From Inquilinus sp052113205 (GTDB lineage: Bacteria > Pseudomonadota > Alphaproteobacteria > DSM-16000 > Inquilinaceae): a stretch of 64,000 nt of DNA. The DNA is taken from the NCBI RefSeq assembly GCF_052113205.1, contig NZ_JBFRCU010000028.1, forward strand, positions 13,655-77,654. Reading direction: 5' to 3'. The first letter of the stretch is position 1. Every line of letters begins with the position of its first letter. A program made the position numbers and the translations under genes. Positions 33,879 to 42,762 of this stretch are shown in pieces. The notes beneath the pieces were generated by a model. It searched no databases. It saw only the letters and a list, made by a program, of their open reading frames with translations, and was not told the origin of the DNA.

Positions 33879-34487
33879 ATGCCGAAGCATCGGAGAAGGG
33901 CAGGGCGCCCGCGGTCGATCAAGCCCCGGCATCCCGGCGGCCAGGTCGTGCGGCAGCAGGTCGAGGCCGTCACGCCGGAGCTTGCGGCGAGGCGGGCCAG
34001 CGCCACCGGCGGGGACGGTGACGCCTGGCGCGATCAGCTTGGCGGGACGGTGCTCGGCGCGCTCTACCGCCGCGGCGCACTGGCCATCAACGAGCACGAG
34101 GCGCCCGGGCTCGCGACCGGCCGCTACCTCGCCGGGCTCGACTACGGCGACCTGATGGAGCGCGTCGGCCGCCAGATCGCGGCGCCGCGCGGCATGGCGC
34201 AGAAGCCGCAGGGGCGTTCGCTCTCGGCCGACGACGCCGAGGGCTTCGCCCGGACCATGGCGCAGTACCGTGAGACGCTCGACGCGCTCGGCCGGCTCGA
34301 CTTCCGCTGCCGCATCGCGCTCTCGCTGGCCTGCCCGGATCCGGCGGCCGATGTGGATGCGCTGATGCCTAAGGCCATCGCGGCGGCCGCGCTGATCCGG
34401 GATGCCCTGGACGCGCTCGTGCGGGCGGCGCCGAGGATCAAGGCGGCGGGGCGGGCCGCGGCGGAGGCAATGAAGGAGGCGGCGTAG
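33879..34487 (+). CDS. Phage hypothetical protein, 202 aa, possible late regulator by position
   Basis: A very basic N-terminus (MPKHRRRAGRPRSIKPRHPG) is followed by helices (VLGALYRRGALAINEHEAPG, MAQYRETLDALGRLDFRCRI, AAALIRDALDALVRAAPRIK). The ATG follows GGGGAG. It lies at the end of the early region, before a terminator and the packaging genes, where phages often encode a late antiterminator; that role is a positional guess only. Confidence 0.62.
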   Translation: MPKHRRRAGRPRSIKPRHPGGQVVRQQVEAVTPELAARRASATGGDGDAWRDQLGGTVLGALYRRGALAINEHEAPGLATGRYLAGLDYGDLMERVGRQIAAPRGMAQKPQGRSLSADDAEGFARTMAQYRETLDALGRLDFRCRIALSLACPDPAADVDALMPKAIAAAALIRDALDALVRAAPRIKAAGRAAAEAMKEAA

Positions 34488-34565
34488 ACATCGCAGGTGA
34501 GCCTTGCGCTCTCGCCTGAGATGTGGTCCATTACCGATATGCAGGGTGACGTCGTGCGCCCGAAG

Positions 34566-34597
34566 AAGCCCGCCCCGGGAGACCGAGGCGGGCTTTT
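34566..34597 (+). terminator. Rho-independent terminator after the early/replication block
   Basis: AAGCCCGCC stem pairs with GGCGGGCTT around CCGGGAGACCGA, followed by TTTT (sharing the stem's last T's). 78 bp after the 202-aa gene. Confidence 0.85.
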
Positions 34598-34618
34598 CGT
34601 TGTGCCTCGCGGAGGTCG

Positions 34619-34810
34619 CTAGCTCTCGTCTTCCGGCGTCGCTTTACGAAGGACTGATAGCCCAAAAGCCTCACGATGGTTCTTCTTGCCCTCGAACCAT
34701 GCGCAGTTCGCGAAGGGCTTGCCGCTTGATGTTCCGATGTGTTCTACAGTCATTAGTGGACCGCCAGACTTCAACACCACAACATCACCTTCAACAATCT
34801 GATCTGGCAT
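34619..34810 (-). CDS. YodC-like DUF2158 protein
   Basis: A 63-residue protein of the DUF2158 family: DVVVLKSGGPLMTVEHIG, then CAWFEGKKNHREAF. The hallmark VVxLKSGGPxMTV and the C-x-W-F are both present. Members are small and of unknown biochemical function, common in phages and proteobacteria. It is a single leftward gene between the early terminator and the phage tRNA, likely an accessory (moron-type) gene. Its DNA is less GC-rich than its neighbours. Confidence 0.85.
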   Translation of the reverse strand: MPDQIVEGDVVVLKSGGPLMTVEHIGTSSGKPFANCAWFEGKKNHREAFGLSVLRKATPEDES

Positions 34811-34878
34811 TCAAAACTCCTCAGATGAATCAATTTAGTTGGGAGGACTACATTGCTGTAGCCCTCCCCGGGCCATAG

Positions 34879-34953
34879 TGGCTCGGGCGGCTGGATTCGA
34901 ACCAACATTGTCCTGCTTGAAAGGCAGGCGTCCTACCATTAGACGACGCCAAT
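34879..34953 (-). tRNA. Phage-encoded tRNA-Glu (anticodon UUC)
   Basis: On the minus strand a cloverleaf with D-arm GTC...GGAC, anticodon stem CCTGC/GCAGG with loop CTTTCAA (anticodon TTC), T-arm GTTGG-TTCGAAT-CCAGC and an encoded CCA. The acceptor stem ATTGGCG/CGCCCGA has mismatches at positions 1 and 3 and a T-G pair at 2, so it may be degenerate or only weakly functional. It would read glutamate GAA/GAG codons. Confidence 0.85.
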
Positions 34954-35015
34954 CGAGCATTGTCCCAGGCCGTCGCTTGAGTCAACGGCGTTGGCATTGG
35001 TCCCCGGAGGTTGGC

Positions 35016-35249
35016 ATGTACCAGACCGTCGACAGCCCGCCGCCGGCAGCAACCCGCGTCCTGGTCTACGGCAACACGCCGAGCGGCGCGAAGGACCACG
35101 AGATCGGCTTCGTGATCGAGTCCGTCCGGGAGTGGTGGGAGCAGGTCTCGCCCACCGCCATGGAGCTGCGGACCGAGACGACGCGGACCTGGAGCGTGCA
35201 GACGATCACGCCGACCCACTGGCGCTATCTCGACGCGCCCGACATCTGA
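35016..35249 (+). CDS. Phage hypothetical protein, 77 aa
   Basis: Small protein with DUF551-like flavour: TRVLVYGNTPSGAKDHEIGF, WWEQVSPTAMELRTETTRTW, ITPTHWRYLDAP. The ATG follows GGAGG with ideal spacing. It lies just ahead of the terminase genes. No confident family assignment. Confidence 0.65.
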   Translation: MYQTVDSPPPAATRVLVYGNTPSGAKDHEIGFVIESVREWWEQVSPTAMELRTETTRTWSVQTITPTHWRYLDAPDI

Positions 35250-35283
35250 ACCGTCCCAACCCATCAACCGGTTAGGAACTGAC

Positions 35284-35574
35284 ATGCCCGCCAGGAAGAA
35301 CCCCGGCGGGGGCGTGAAGCAGGACAAGATCTGGCGCGATGCGATCCATCGTGCCGTGAAGCGACGCATGGGCGGCGAGGGGAACCCGCAGGCCCTGGAC
35401 ATGCTGGCGGACCAGCTTGTGACCGCGGGTCTTGCTGGCGACGTCTCCGCGATCAAGGAAATCGGCGATCGGCTCGACGGCAAGCCGAAGCAGCAGCTGG
35501 AGCACACCGGCGAGGACGGCGGCCCGCTGCAGGTCAACATCGTGAGGTTCAGTGGCGGCGATAACGCTGCCTAA
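35284..35574 (+). CDS. Terminase-adjacent protein, possible small terminase subunit
   Basis: A 96-residue basic protein (KNPGGGVKQDKIWRDAIHRA, ADQLVTAGLAGDVSAIKEIG, DRLDGKPKQQLEHTGEDGG) of a type regularly found directly upstream of large terminase genes in alphaproteobacterial phages. Small terminase subunits recognise the packaging site; a short helix-turn-helix-like segment is possible, but no hallmark is visible. It overlaps the large terminase by 23 bp. Confidence 0.6.
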   Translation: MPARKNPGGGVKQDKIWRDAIHRAVKRRMGGEGNPQALDMLADQLVTAGLAGDVSAIKEIGDRLDGKPKQQLEHTGEDGGPLQVNIVRFSGGDNAA

Positions 35575-36922
35575 CGGCTGGACGCCGCGCTGGTACCAGC
35601 GCCCGTCCTGGGAGGCATGGGAGCAGGGCTGCAAGCGCGAGCTGCTGATCTGGCACCGCCGGGCCGGCAAGGACGACGTCGCGCTGCACAAGGCCGCGGT
35701 GGCCGCGCATCTCAGGCCGGCGACCTACTGGCACATGCTGCCGGAGTACGCCCAGGCCCGGAAGGCGATCTGGACGGCGGTCAACCCGCACACGGGGCGC
35801 CGGCGCATCGACGAAGCGTTCCCGCTGGAGCTGCGGGCGAACACCAACGACCACGAGATGTTCATCCGGTTCAAGTCCGGGGCGACGTGGCAGGTGGTCG
35901 GGTCGGATCGGTACAATAGCCTGGTCGGCACGCCGCCGGCCGGTGTGGTGGCATCGGAATGGGCCCTGGCCAATCCCAGCGCTTGGGCCTACCTCGCGCC
36001 GATCCTGGCCGAGAACGGCGGCTGGGCGACGTTCATCACGACGCCGCGCGGCAGGAACCACGTGAAGTCGATGCTGGACATGGCGCGGGCCGACAAGCGC
36101 TGGTTCACGCAGGTGCTCACGGTCGACGACACCAAGGCGATCTCACTGGAGACGGTCGAGGAGCAGCGGAAGGACTATCACTCGCTCTACGGCGCCGACG
36201 CCGGCGATGCGCTGATCGAGCAGGAATACTGGTGCTCGTTCGAGGCGGCGATCCTGGGCGCCTATTGGGGCAAGGAGATTGCCACCGCCGAGCGCGCCGG
36301 CCGCATCACCCAGGTGCCGGTCGAGGAGGGCTACCCGGTCCACACGGCCTGGGATCTCGGCATCGACGATGCGATGGCGCTCTGGTTCTTCCAGATCATC
36401 GGGCCCCAGGTCCGGATCGTCGACTACTACGAGGCCAACGGCCACGGCTTCGAGCACTACGCCCAGGTGAAGCGCGACAAGGGCTACAGCTACGGCACCG
36501 ACTGGGTGCCGCATGACGCTCGGGTCCGGGAGCTGGGCACGGGGCGGACCCGGGTCGAGACAATGAAGCTGATGGGCTTCAACCCGCGCCTGGTGCCCGA
36601 CCACAAGGTCATGGACGGCATCAACGCCGCGCGCCAGACGCTGCCGCGGTGCTGGTTCGATGCCGAGAAATGCGAGCAGGGCATCGAGTGTCTGCGGCAG
36701 TACCGGGCCGAGTGGGACGACGACAAGAAGGTGTTCTCGGAACGGCCGCTGCACGATTGGGCGAGCCACGGCGCCGACGCCTTCCGGGCGATGGCGATGG
36801 CTTGGCGCGAGGAAGCGCCGAAGCCGGTCCCGCCGCCTCCGCCGCCTCTGCGCGGCATTCGAGACATGACCTTCGCCGAGGCGCTGAAGCGCGTCCAGCG
36901 GCCGAAGAACGCGCGGATCTGA
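35552..36922 (+). CDS. terL: Phage terminase large subunit
   Basis: A 456-residue packaging motor and nuclease. The N-terminal ATPase shows the Walker A-like IWHRRAGKDDVALHKAAV, a Q-motif-like WYQRPSWEAW before it, and Walker B region AGVVASEWALANPSAW, with FITTPRGRNHVK as coupling motif. The C-terminal RNase H-type nuclease has TAWDLGIDDAMALWFFQI and DWASHGADAFRAMAMAW acidic residues. The start is GTG at 35552 within the preceding gene; this places the N-terminus (ITLPNGWTPRWYQRPSW) as in homologues. Ends with a Pro-rich tail. Confidence 0.93.
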   Translation: MAAITLPNGWTPRWYQRPSWEAWEQGCKRELLIWHRRAGKDDVALHKAAVAAHLRPATYWHMLPEYAQARKAIWTAVNPHTGRRRIDEAFPLELRANTNDHEMFIRFKSGATWQVVGSDRYNSLVGTPPAGVVASEWALANPSAWAYLAPILAENGGWATFITTPRGRNHVKSMLDMARADKRWFTQVLTVDDTKAISLETVEEQRKDYHSLYGADAGDALIEQEYWCSFEAAILGAYWGKEIATAERAGRITQVPVEEGYPVHTAWDLGIDDAMALWFFQIIGPQVRIVDYYEANGHGFEHYAQVKRDKGYSYGTDWVPHDARVRELGTGRTRVETMKLMGFNPRLVPDHKVMDGINAARQTLPRCWFDAEKCEQGIECLRQYRAEWDDDKKVFSERPLHDWASHGADAFRAMAMAWREEAPKPVPPPPPPLRGIRDMTFAEALKRVQRPKNARI

Positions 36923-36944
36923 GCAACTGCAACGGAGAGACGAG

Positions 36945-37313
36945 ATGCAAGGGCTGTCCAACCAGACCTATACCGGCCGCGTCGACGGCGGCTTCCCCGG
37001 CCAGATCTTCGGCACTGCGTCCGATGTGGCCGCGGCCAAGCCGCAGACCCCGCTCGATGTGTTGCTGGCACGGGTGCGCAATCTGGCCATGCGGTCGGCG
37101 CACATTGCCGATGGTCTGGATGCGAGCCTCGCCGTGCTGACGGGCAGCCGCGCCTCCCTCCCCGGCACGAATGCCGGCGCTTGCGCGAGTGCCACCTGCG
37201 CCCCCGGCGCCCCCGGCCGCATCGAAGAGCTGCAGTCGGCCCTGGACTCGCTGGAGGGCACGCTGCGCCATATCGAGGCTGTCGCTGACGCCTTCCGCGG
37301 CTCGGTGGGCTGA
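36945..37313 (+). CDS. Phage hypothetical protein, 122 aa, between terminase and portal
   Basis: Not recognised. Starts MQGLSNQTYTGRVDGGFPGQ. The middle has two cysteines in GACASATCAPGAPG and the C-terminal end is helical (RIEELQSALDSLEGTLRHIE). A preceding GGAGAGACGAG serves as ribosome-binding site. Position suggests a minor head or packaging accessory protein. Confidence 0.65.
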   Translation: MQGLSNQTYTGRVDGGFPGQIFGTASDVAAAKPQTPLDVLLARVRNLAMRSAHIADGLDASLAVLTGSRASLPGTNAGACASATCAPGAPGRIEELQSALDSLEGTLRHIEAVADAFRGSVG

Positions 37314-37315
37314 CC

Positions 37316-39241
37316 ATGGCTGACACGGTGCGGCAGGACACAGGGAAGGCCGCCGCGCCGGACAGCACCGTTGCGCGCTGGGTGCGGGAGATCGACGCCT
37401 ACGACCGCGCCATGCAGGGCTGGACCAAGCGCGGCAAGAGCGTCGACCGCATCTACCGCGACCAGGGCAACGAGGCCGGCGACCAGCCGAAGGACACGCG
37501 CAAGTTCGCCATCCTCTGGAGCAACGTCGAGACGATCCGCCCGGCGCTCTATGCCCGCACGCCGCAGGCCACGGCGAGCCGGCGCTACAAGGACAATGAC
37601 CAGACTGCCAAGGCCGCGTCGGAGATCCTGGAGCGCGGGCTGAACTACTCGCTCGACGCGAACGACTTCGACGGCACGCTGCAGGACGTGGTGCAGGATC
37701 TGCTGCTGCCGGGCCGTGGCACGCTGTGGGTGCGGTACGAGCCGTCGATGAAGACGGTCACGCTGCCGCCCGACCCGATGACCGGCGAGCAGCCCGAGCC
37801 GTTCGAGCAGTTGGACTATGAGCGCGTCATCGCCGAATACGTCGATTGGCGCGACTTCGGCCACACCGTGGCGCGGACCTGGCGCGAGGTGTGGGGCGTC
37901 TGGCGCCGGTCCTACCTGACCGCGGAGGAGCTGAAGCGCCGCTTCCCGAAGATGGCGTCGAAGGTGCCGCTCGACCACAAGCCGGTGGCGGAGGGCCAGT
38001 CGGACTCGTCCGGCGCGCTGGGCACGGCCGCCAAGGCCACGGTCTACGAGATCTGGTCGAAGCGGGACCGCAAGGTCTACTTCATCTCGCGAGGCATGCA
38101 GGAGCCCATCAGCGTCGAGGATCCGTTCCTCAACTTCGACGGCTTCTTCCCGTGCCCGCGGCCGGTCTACTCGTCCAAGACCACCAAGAAGCTCATCCCG
38201 ACGCCCGACTACGTCTACTACCAGGACCAGGCGGAGGAGATCGACAAGCTCACCGAGCGGATCGGCAAGCTGGGCGACATGCTGAAGCTCGCCGGCGTCT
38301 ACCCGGCTGATGACAAGGGCAGCAACGCCATCGAACGGCTGCTGGACCCGACCACCGACAACATCCTCATCCCGATCGACCAGTGGACCGCGTTCGCCGA
38401 GCGCGGCGGCATCAAGGGCGTGATCGAGTGGCTGCCCATCGACGTGGTGATCAAGGTGCTGCAGGGCTGCATCGAGGCCCGCAAGGCGCTGATCGACGAC
38501 ATTTACCAGATCACCGGCATCAGCGACATCCTGCGGGGCGTCAGCCAGGCCAGCGAGACGGCCACGGCGCAGAACATCAAGAGCCAGTGGGGCAGCCTCC
38601 GCATCCGCGACCGGCAGAAGGAGGTCGCCCGCTTCGCCCGTGACGCCGTCCGGCTGATGGCGGAGGTGATGGCGGAGGTGTTCCAGCCCGAGACGCTGCA
38701 GCAGATGACCGGCCTGCAGGTGACGCCGGAGGTGATGAAGCTCCTGCGGGACAACATGGTCCGGTGCTTCCGGGTCGACATCGAGACGGATTCGACCATC
38801 GAGCCGAACGAGCAGGAAGAGAAGCAGGGCGCGACCGAGTTCGTCGGCATGGTCGGCCAGTTCCTGGAGCAGGCGATGCCGGCGGTCCAGGCCGCACCGC
38901 AGATGATGCCGATGCTCGGCGAGATGCTGATGTTCGTGGTTCGCAAGTTCCGCGCCGGCCGCAGCCTCGAGGACGTGATCGAGAAGACCATGGGCGAGAT
39001 GGCGCAGCAGGCGATGCAGCCAAAGCCGCCGCCGCCTGACCCGAACATGGTGAAGGTCCAGGGCGAGCTCGAGGCCGACAAGCAGCGCATGGGCATGGAG
39101 CAGCAGAAGACGCACGCCGACATCCAGCTTCAGCGCGAGAAACTGATGGGCGAGATGCAGATCAAGCAGCAGGGGCAGCAGATGGACGCCGCGATCAAGG
39201 CCTCGCAGCCTCCGCCGCAGGCCCGCGGCCCGATTCAGTAG
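37316..39241 (+). CDS. Phage portal protein
   Basis: A 641-residue portal, the dodecameric ring through which DNA enters and leaves the head. The length and order (after terminase, before scaffold and capsid) fit a podovirus portal of the large P22-like class. Segments such as YARTPQATASRRYKDNDQTA, VQDLLLPGRGTLWVRYEPSM, YYQDQAEEIDKLTERIGKLG and TATAQNIKSQWGSLRIRDRQ are typical. The C-terminal 90 residues are Gln/Met/Lys-rich and probably form the barrel that projects into the head. Confidence 0.85.
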   Translation: MADTVRQDTGKAAAPDSTVARWVREIDAYDRAMQGWTKRGKSVDRIYRDQGNEAGDQPKDTRKFAILWSNVETIRPALYARTPQATASRRYKDNDQTAKAASEILERGLNYSLDANDFDGTLQDVVQDLLLPGRGTLWVRYEPSMKTVTLPPDPMTGEQPEPFEQLDYERVIAEYVDWRDFGHTVARTWREVWGVWRRSYLTAEELKRRFPKMASKVPLDHKPVAEGQSDSSGALGTAAKATVYEIWSKRDRKVYFISRGMQEPISVEDPFLNFDGFFPCPRPVYSSKTTKKLIPTPDYVYYQDQAEEIDKLTERIGKLGDMLKLAGVYPADDKGSNAIERLLDPTTDNILIPIDQWTAFAERGGIKGVIEWLPIDVVIKVLQGCIEARKALIDDIYQITGISDILRGVSQASETATAQNIKSQWGSLRIRDRQKEVARFARDAVRLMAEVMAEVFQPETLQQMTGLQVTPEVMKLLRDNMVRCFRVDIETDSTIEPNEQEEKQGATEFVGMVGQFLEQAMPAVQAAPQMMPMLGEMLMFVVRKFRAGRSLEDVIEKTMGEMAQQAMQPKPPPPDPNMVKVQGELEADKQRMGMEQQKTHADIQLQREKLMGEMQIKQQGQQMDAAIKASQPPPQARGPIQ

Positions 39242-39250
39242 GAGAGCGAC

Positions 39251-39397
39251 ATGCGTTCAGGACCAGCACAGCCGCCGGCGCCAATGCCAGAAGGCGAAGC
39301 CGCCGCCGCGGCGAAGCCGTTGAATGAAGACGCGCGGCAGGCGGTAGAGAAGTGGGATGCTTGGTGTGCCGCGCATCCAGAGCGGCGCCCGCAATGA
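39251..39397 (+). CDS. Very small phage protein, 48 aa
   Basis: Short frame MRSGPAQPPAPMPEGEAAAA... ending KWDAWCAAHPERRPQ. The ATG follows GGAGAGCGAC and the stop overlaps the next ATG (ATGA), which argues for real translation. Unknown function. Confidence 0.55.
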   Translation: MRSGPAQPPAPMPEGEAAAAAKPLNEDARQAVEKWDAWCAAHPERRPQ

Positions 39398-39687
39398 GGC
39401 GCCGCCTGATCTGGCACCCGGTGCGCAAGGAGTGGGTGCCGCCGAGCGAGCGCCTGGTGCGCAACGTCCAGTTCGGCCGCGGCCCGGCGGTCATCGGCGG
39501 GTCTCTGGACAACGTCCTGAACCACGCGGACGGCAAGCGCTACAGCGACAAGCGGGCCTATGAGCGCGCGGTGCGGGCTGCGGGCTGCGAGATCGTGGGC
39601 AACGAGCATCTGCCCGATAGCCGGCCGCCGGAGATGCCGGCGATCGAGCCCGACATCGTGCGGGCCTTGGAGGAATTGGGCGCCTGA
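39394..39687 (+). CDS. Phage hypothetical protein, 97 aa
   Basis: Starts MRRRLIWHPVRKEWVPPSER. Contains VIGGSLDNVLNHADGKRYSD and AYERAVRAAGCEIVGNEHLP, a pattern seen in small phage proteins between portal and scaffold that resemble FmdB/zinc-ribbon-like stubs, although only one cysteine is present here. Coupled to the 48-aa gene upstream. Confidence 0.65.
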   Translation: MRRRLIWHPVRKEWVPPSERLVRNVQFGRGPAVIGGSLDNVLNHADGKRYSDKRAYERAVRAAGCEIVGNEHLPDSRPPEMPAIEPDIVRALEELGA

Positions 39688-39739
39688 GCCCACCTAGCGG
39701 CGCGGACATCAACCGCGGTCGCGCAACCCCGAAGGACAC

Positions 39740-40852
39740 ATGGCCGACCTGACCAACGGCGCCCCGGATGCGGGCGTTGCCGACGACATCCATGCCGATC
39801 TGGCCGCCGCGTTCGACACGCCGGTCGTCGACGCTGGCGCTCCGGCCGAGCTGCCGGCGCCGATCGACCCCGCCGCGGCGCCGCAGGATGGCAAGGCACG
39901 CGACGAGCAGGGGCGGTTCGCGCAGAAGCCGGCCGATGCCAAGCCGCTGGACGGTCAGCAGCAGGCCCCGGCCGCGCCGCAGGGGCTGAAGGCGCCGGAC
40001 CAGCAGCAGGCGCCAGGTCTGACGCCGCCGGCCGATGCCGCTGGTGCGCTCCGGCCGCCCCCGGGTTGGTCGATCGCCGCGAAGGCGCTGTACGCCGGCC
40101 TGCCCAAGGATGTGCAGGAGGCCGTCGCCAGGCGCGAGCAGGAGGTCGATCAGGGCCTCGCCAAGCTCGCGGAGTACAAGGGCATCGACAAGGCCATCGA
40201 GCCGTATGCCGGCAAGATGGCAATGGCAGGCGTCTCGCCGGCGCTGGCCATCAAGCAGCTTTTCGACGCGCAGGCAGTCTTGGACCGCGATCCCGTCAAC
40301 GGCATCGCGTGGCTTGCACGATCCTACGGGGTCGATCTGAGGCAGTTCGCACAGCAGCAGGGCAACGGCCAGCCGGGAGGACATCAACCCAACCCGCTGG
40401 CGCAGTACCTCCAGCCGCTCGTGCAGGAGATCAACGCTCTCAAGGGCCACTTCACCACGCAGCAGCAACAGGCCGTCGAACATCAGCGTTCATCGGCCAT
40501 GTCTGAGATCCAGGCGTTCGCCGCCGATCCCAAGAACATCTACTTCGAGAACCTGAAGGACGACATGGCCGTCAGGATCCAGAGTGGCATGGCGAAGGAT
40601 CTGCAGGACGCCTACGACCAGGCATGCTGGACCCATCCTGATATCCGCCAGCGCCTCATCAGCGAGCAGCAGCAGGCGGCACAGGCTGAGACCCAGCGCA
40701 AGGCCGCGGAGGTCGCCGCCAATGCGCGGCGGGCCGGAGGGAGCCTCGCCGGGGCGCCAGTCGCAGGCTCAGCGAGCCTGGGCGTCGCCTCTTCTGGTTC
40801 AATCGAGGACGACCTGCGAGCGGCATATGCCGAAGCAGGCGGCCGACTGTGA
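39740..40852 (+). CDS. Probable capsid scaffold protein
   Basis: A 370-residue Ala/Gln/Pro-rich protein. An acidic disordered N-terminus (ADDIHADLAAAFDTPVV) is followed by PPPGWSIAAKALYAGLPKDV and long helices (VQEAVARREQEVDQGLAKLA, ISEQQQAAQAETQRKAAEVA). Immediately upstream of the capsid gene, the usual scaffold location. No protease motif is seen. Scaffold proteins are removed before DNA packaging. Confidence 0.78.
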   Translation: MADLTNGAPDAGVADDIHADLAAAFDTPVVDAGAPAELPAPIDPAAAPQDGKARDEQGRFAQKPADAKPLDGQQQAPAAPQGLKAPDQQQAPGLTPPADAAGALRPPPGWSIAAKALYAGLPKDVQEAVARREQEVDQGLAKLAEYKGIDKAIEPYAGKMAMAGVSPALAIKQLFDAQAVLDRDPVNGIAWLARSYGVDLRQFAQQQGNGQPGGHQPNPLAQYLQPLVQEINALKGHFTTQQQQAVEHQRSSAMSEIQAFAADPKNIYFENLKDDMAVRIQSGMAKDLQDAYDQACWTHPDIRQRLISEQQQAAQAETQRKAAEVAANARRAGGSLAGAPVAGSASLGVASSGSIEDDLRAAYAEAGGRL

Positions 40853-40860
40853 GGTAGCCC

Positions 40861-41820
40861 ATGGCTTCCCCGAACCTGACGGAAATCGTCACGACCACCC
40901 TCCGGAATCGCTCCGGAAAGCTGGCCGACAACGTCACCAAGAACAACGCCCTCCTGGCCAAGCTCGCGGCCAAGGGCAACGCCAAGCCTGCCGCCGGCGG
41001 TCGCACGCTGGTGCAGGAGCTGGAATACGCCGAGAACTCGACGTTCCAGTACTACAGCGGCTACCAGCTGCTCGACGTCTCGCCCTCCGACGTGTTCACG
41101 GCGGCTGAGTTCGACTGGAAGCAGGGCGCCGTGGCGGTGACCATCTCCGGCCTGGAAGGCCGCATCCAGAACGCCGGCAAGGAGCAGATCATCGAGCTGC
41201 TCGGCGCCCGCATCAAGAACGCCGAGCGCACGATGAAGAACAACATCGCGCTCGGCTGCTACGCGGACGGCACCGGCACGGGCGGCAAGGAGATGGGCGG
41301 CCTGCAGCTGCTCGTTCCCAAGGATCCGACCACCGGCACCGTGGGCGGCGTCAACCGGGCGACCTGGACCTTCTGGCGCAACCAGCAGGTTCAGGACGCG
41401 ACGATGACCAGCGCCACCATCCAGCCGAAGATGCAGCAGCTCTATCTGTCCTGCTCGCGCGGCCGGGACCAGCCGGACCTGGGCATCGCCGACAACAACG
41501 CCTACATGGCCTACTGGCAGTCGCTGAACCCGATCCAGCGCATCACCAACACCGAAACCGCGAACGCCGGGTGGAAGAACCTGGAGTTCGTCGGCATGCC
41601 GATCGTCTTCGACGGCGGCATCGGTGGCGGCTGCCCGGCCAACACGATGTACTTCCTGAACACGGACTACATCTTCTACCGGCCGCACAGCGCCACAAAC
41701 ATGGTGCCGATGGATGACGTCCGGTCGATCAACCAGGACGCAACGGTCCAGATGATCCTCTGGGCCGGCAACATGACCCTGAGCAATGCCATGCTCCAGG
41801 GCATCCTGTGGAAGGCGTAA
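40861..41820 (+). CDS. Major capsid protein
   Basis: A 319-residue protein between scaffold and a small decoration-like gene. Sequence features fit a major capsid of the HK97 fold: a helical N-terminus (NLTEIVTTTLRNRSGKLADN), RTLVQELEYAENSTFQYYSG (E-loop-like), VAVTISGLEGRIQNAGKEQI, and a C-terminal part with YFLNTDYIFYRPHSATNMVP. I identify it mainly by position, size and neutral composition. Confidence 0.82.
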   Translation: MASPNLTEIVTTTLRNRSGKLADNVTKNNALLAKLAAKGNAKPAAGGRTLVQELEYAENSTFQYYSGYQLLDVSPSDVFTAAEFDWKQGAVAVTISGLEGRIQNAGKEQIIELLGARIKNAERTMKNNIALGCYADGTGTGGKEMGGLQLLVPKDPTTGTVGGVNRATWTFWRNQQVQDATMTSATIQPKMQQLYLSCSRGRDQPDLGIADNNAYMAYWQSLNPIQRITNTETANAGWKNLEFVGMPIVFDGGIGGGCPANTMYFLNTDYIFYRPHSATNMVPMDDVRSINQDATVQMILWAGNMTLSNAMLQGILWKA

Positions 41821-41824
41821 GACC

Positions 41825-42118
41825 ATGGCGCACACCGTCTACACCATCGAGCCGGGTCTCGGGATCGACGTCCTGCAGACCCCGTCCACCGTGCTCGCCG
41901 ACTTCGGGGGCATCCAGCCGGCGACCAAGGTCGTGGGTTCGGATGGCCTGAACTACATCCTGGCGAAGGCGAGCGCCAACATCGCTGCGGCGACGGCGAT
42001 CATCGTCACCGCGGGCACCGGGTCGGCTGCGGCCGGCGCCGGCAGCTACAGCACCAAGGCTGGCCAGGCCGTGACCACCGGCCAGTATTTCTGGGCGATC
42101 GGCACCGCCGTGACCTGA
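41825..42118 (+). CDS. Probable capsid decoration/stabilising protein, 97 aa
   Basis: A small beta-rich protein (TVYTIEPGLGIDVLQTPSTV; ITAP-free Ala/Gly/Thr-rich strands such as AIIVTAGTGSAAAGAGSYST) that starts 4 bp after the capsid stop and is followed by a terminator-like hairpin. Decoration proteins usually sit in exactly this place. Function is inferred by position. Confidence 0.65.
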   Translation: MAHTVYTIEPGLGIDVLQTPSTVLADFGGIQPATKVVGSDGLNYILAKASANIAAATAIIVTAGTGSAAAGAGSYSTKAGQAVTTGQYFWAIGTAVT

Positions 42119-42124
42119 TCAACC

Positions 42125-42150
42125 GGGGCGGTCTTCGGGCCGCCCCTCTT
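42125..42150 (+). terminator. Hairpin terminator after the capsid genes
   Basis: GGGGCGG pairs with CCGCCCC around TCTTCGGG, followed by TCTTCTCT. It may reduce transcription into the connector genes and keep capsid levels high. Confidence 0.65.
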
Positions 42151-42162
42151 CTCTGAGGCCCT

Positions 42163-42762
42163 ATGGACCAACCCCTGTTCAAGACCAGCGACGGCCTATG
42201 GCTGCGCCTGGAGTGGCAGACGCGCGTCAACGATGGCGCATCCGAGGCCGAAGGCCGGCCCATCCATGACCGCGTTCTGGTCGGCTACATCATCGTCCCG
42301 GGCAGCCGGGATGAGGTCAGCCGCATCGTCGAGCGCCACCTGCCGGACGGCAAGGTGATCCCGGACGGCGACAACCCGTCCGACTGGTCGAAGCGCTTCG
42401 CGGATCACGTCGCCGTGTTCAAGAACGGCGGCGCGGCCGGCACGCTCACCGGCACGCCCCTGAGGGCATGGGGCGCGATCGACGCGCGGCTGGCGGCCGA
42501 CCTGACGGCGCTGCAGATCCACACCGTCGAGGACATCGCCGACCTGTCGGACGGCAACCTCTCCAAGATCGGGATCGGCGCCCGCGAGCTGCAGGCGAAG
42601 GCCAAGGCCTTCCTCGCTGCGGCCAAGGACACGGCGGAGGTGCAGCGCCTCGCCGCCGAGAACGAGCGCAAGGACGCGCGCATTTCCCAGCTCGAGCAGC
42701 AGCTCGGCGACCTGTCGGCCAAGATCGAGGCCGTCATGGCAAAGCAGCAGGAGGCAGCATGA
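42163..42762 (+). CDS. Phage structural-region protein, 199 aa
   Basis: N-terminal globular part (MDQPLFKTSDGLWLRLEWQT, ERHLPDGKVIPDGDNPSDWS) and a C-terminal helix-hairpin/SAM-like segment (LQIHTVEDIADLSDGNLSKI) with a long coiled coil (ENERKDARISQLEQQLGDLS). The HhH-like segment is similar to domains in other phage head-connector-region proteins. Function not assigned. It overlaps the next gene by ATGA. Confidence 0.68.
   Translation: MDQPLFKTSDGLWLRLEWQTRVNDGASEAEGRPIHDRVLVGYIIVPGSRDEVSRIVERHLPDGKVIPDGDNPSDWSKRFADHVAVFKNGGAAGTLTGTPLRAWGAIDARLAADLTALQIHTVEDIADLSDGNLSKIGIGARELQAKAKAFLAAAKDTAEVQRLAAENERKDARISQLEQQLGDLSAKIEAVMAKQQEAA

Noticed and set aside
37316..39115. 715-codon leftward frame over the portal gene
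   Set aside because: Leu/His/Arg-rich antisense shadow of the portal gene.
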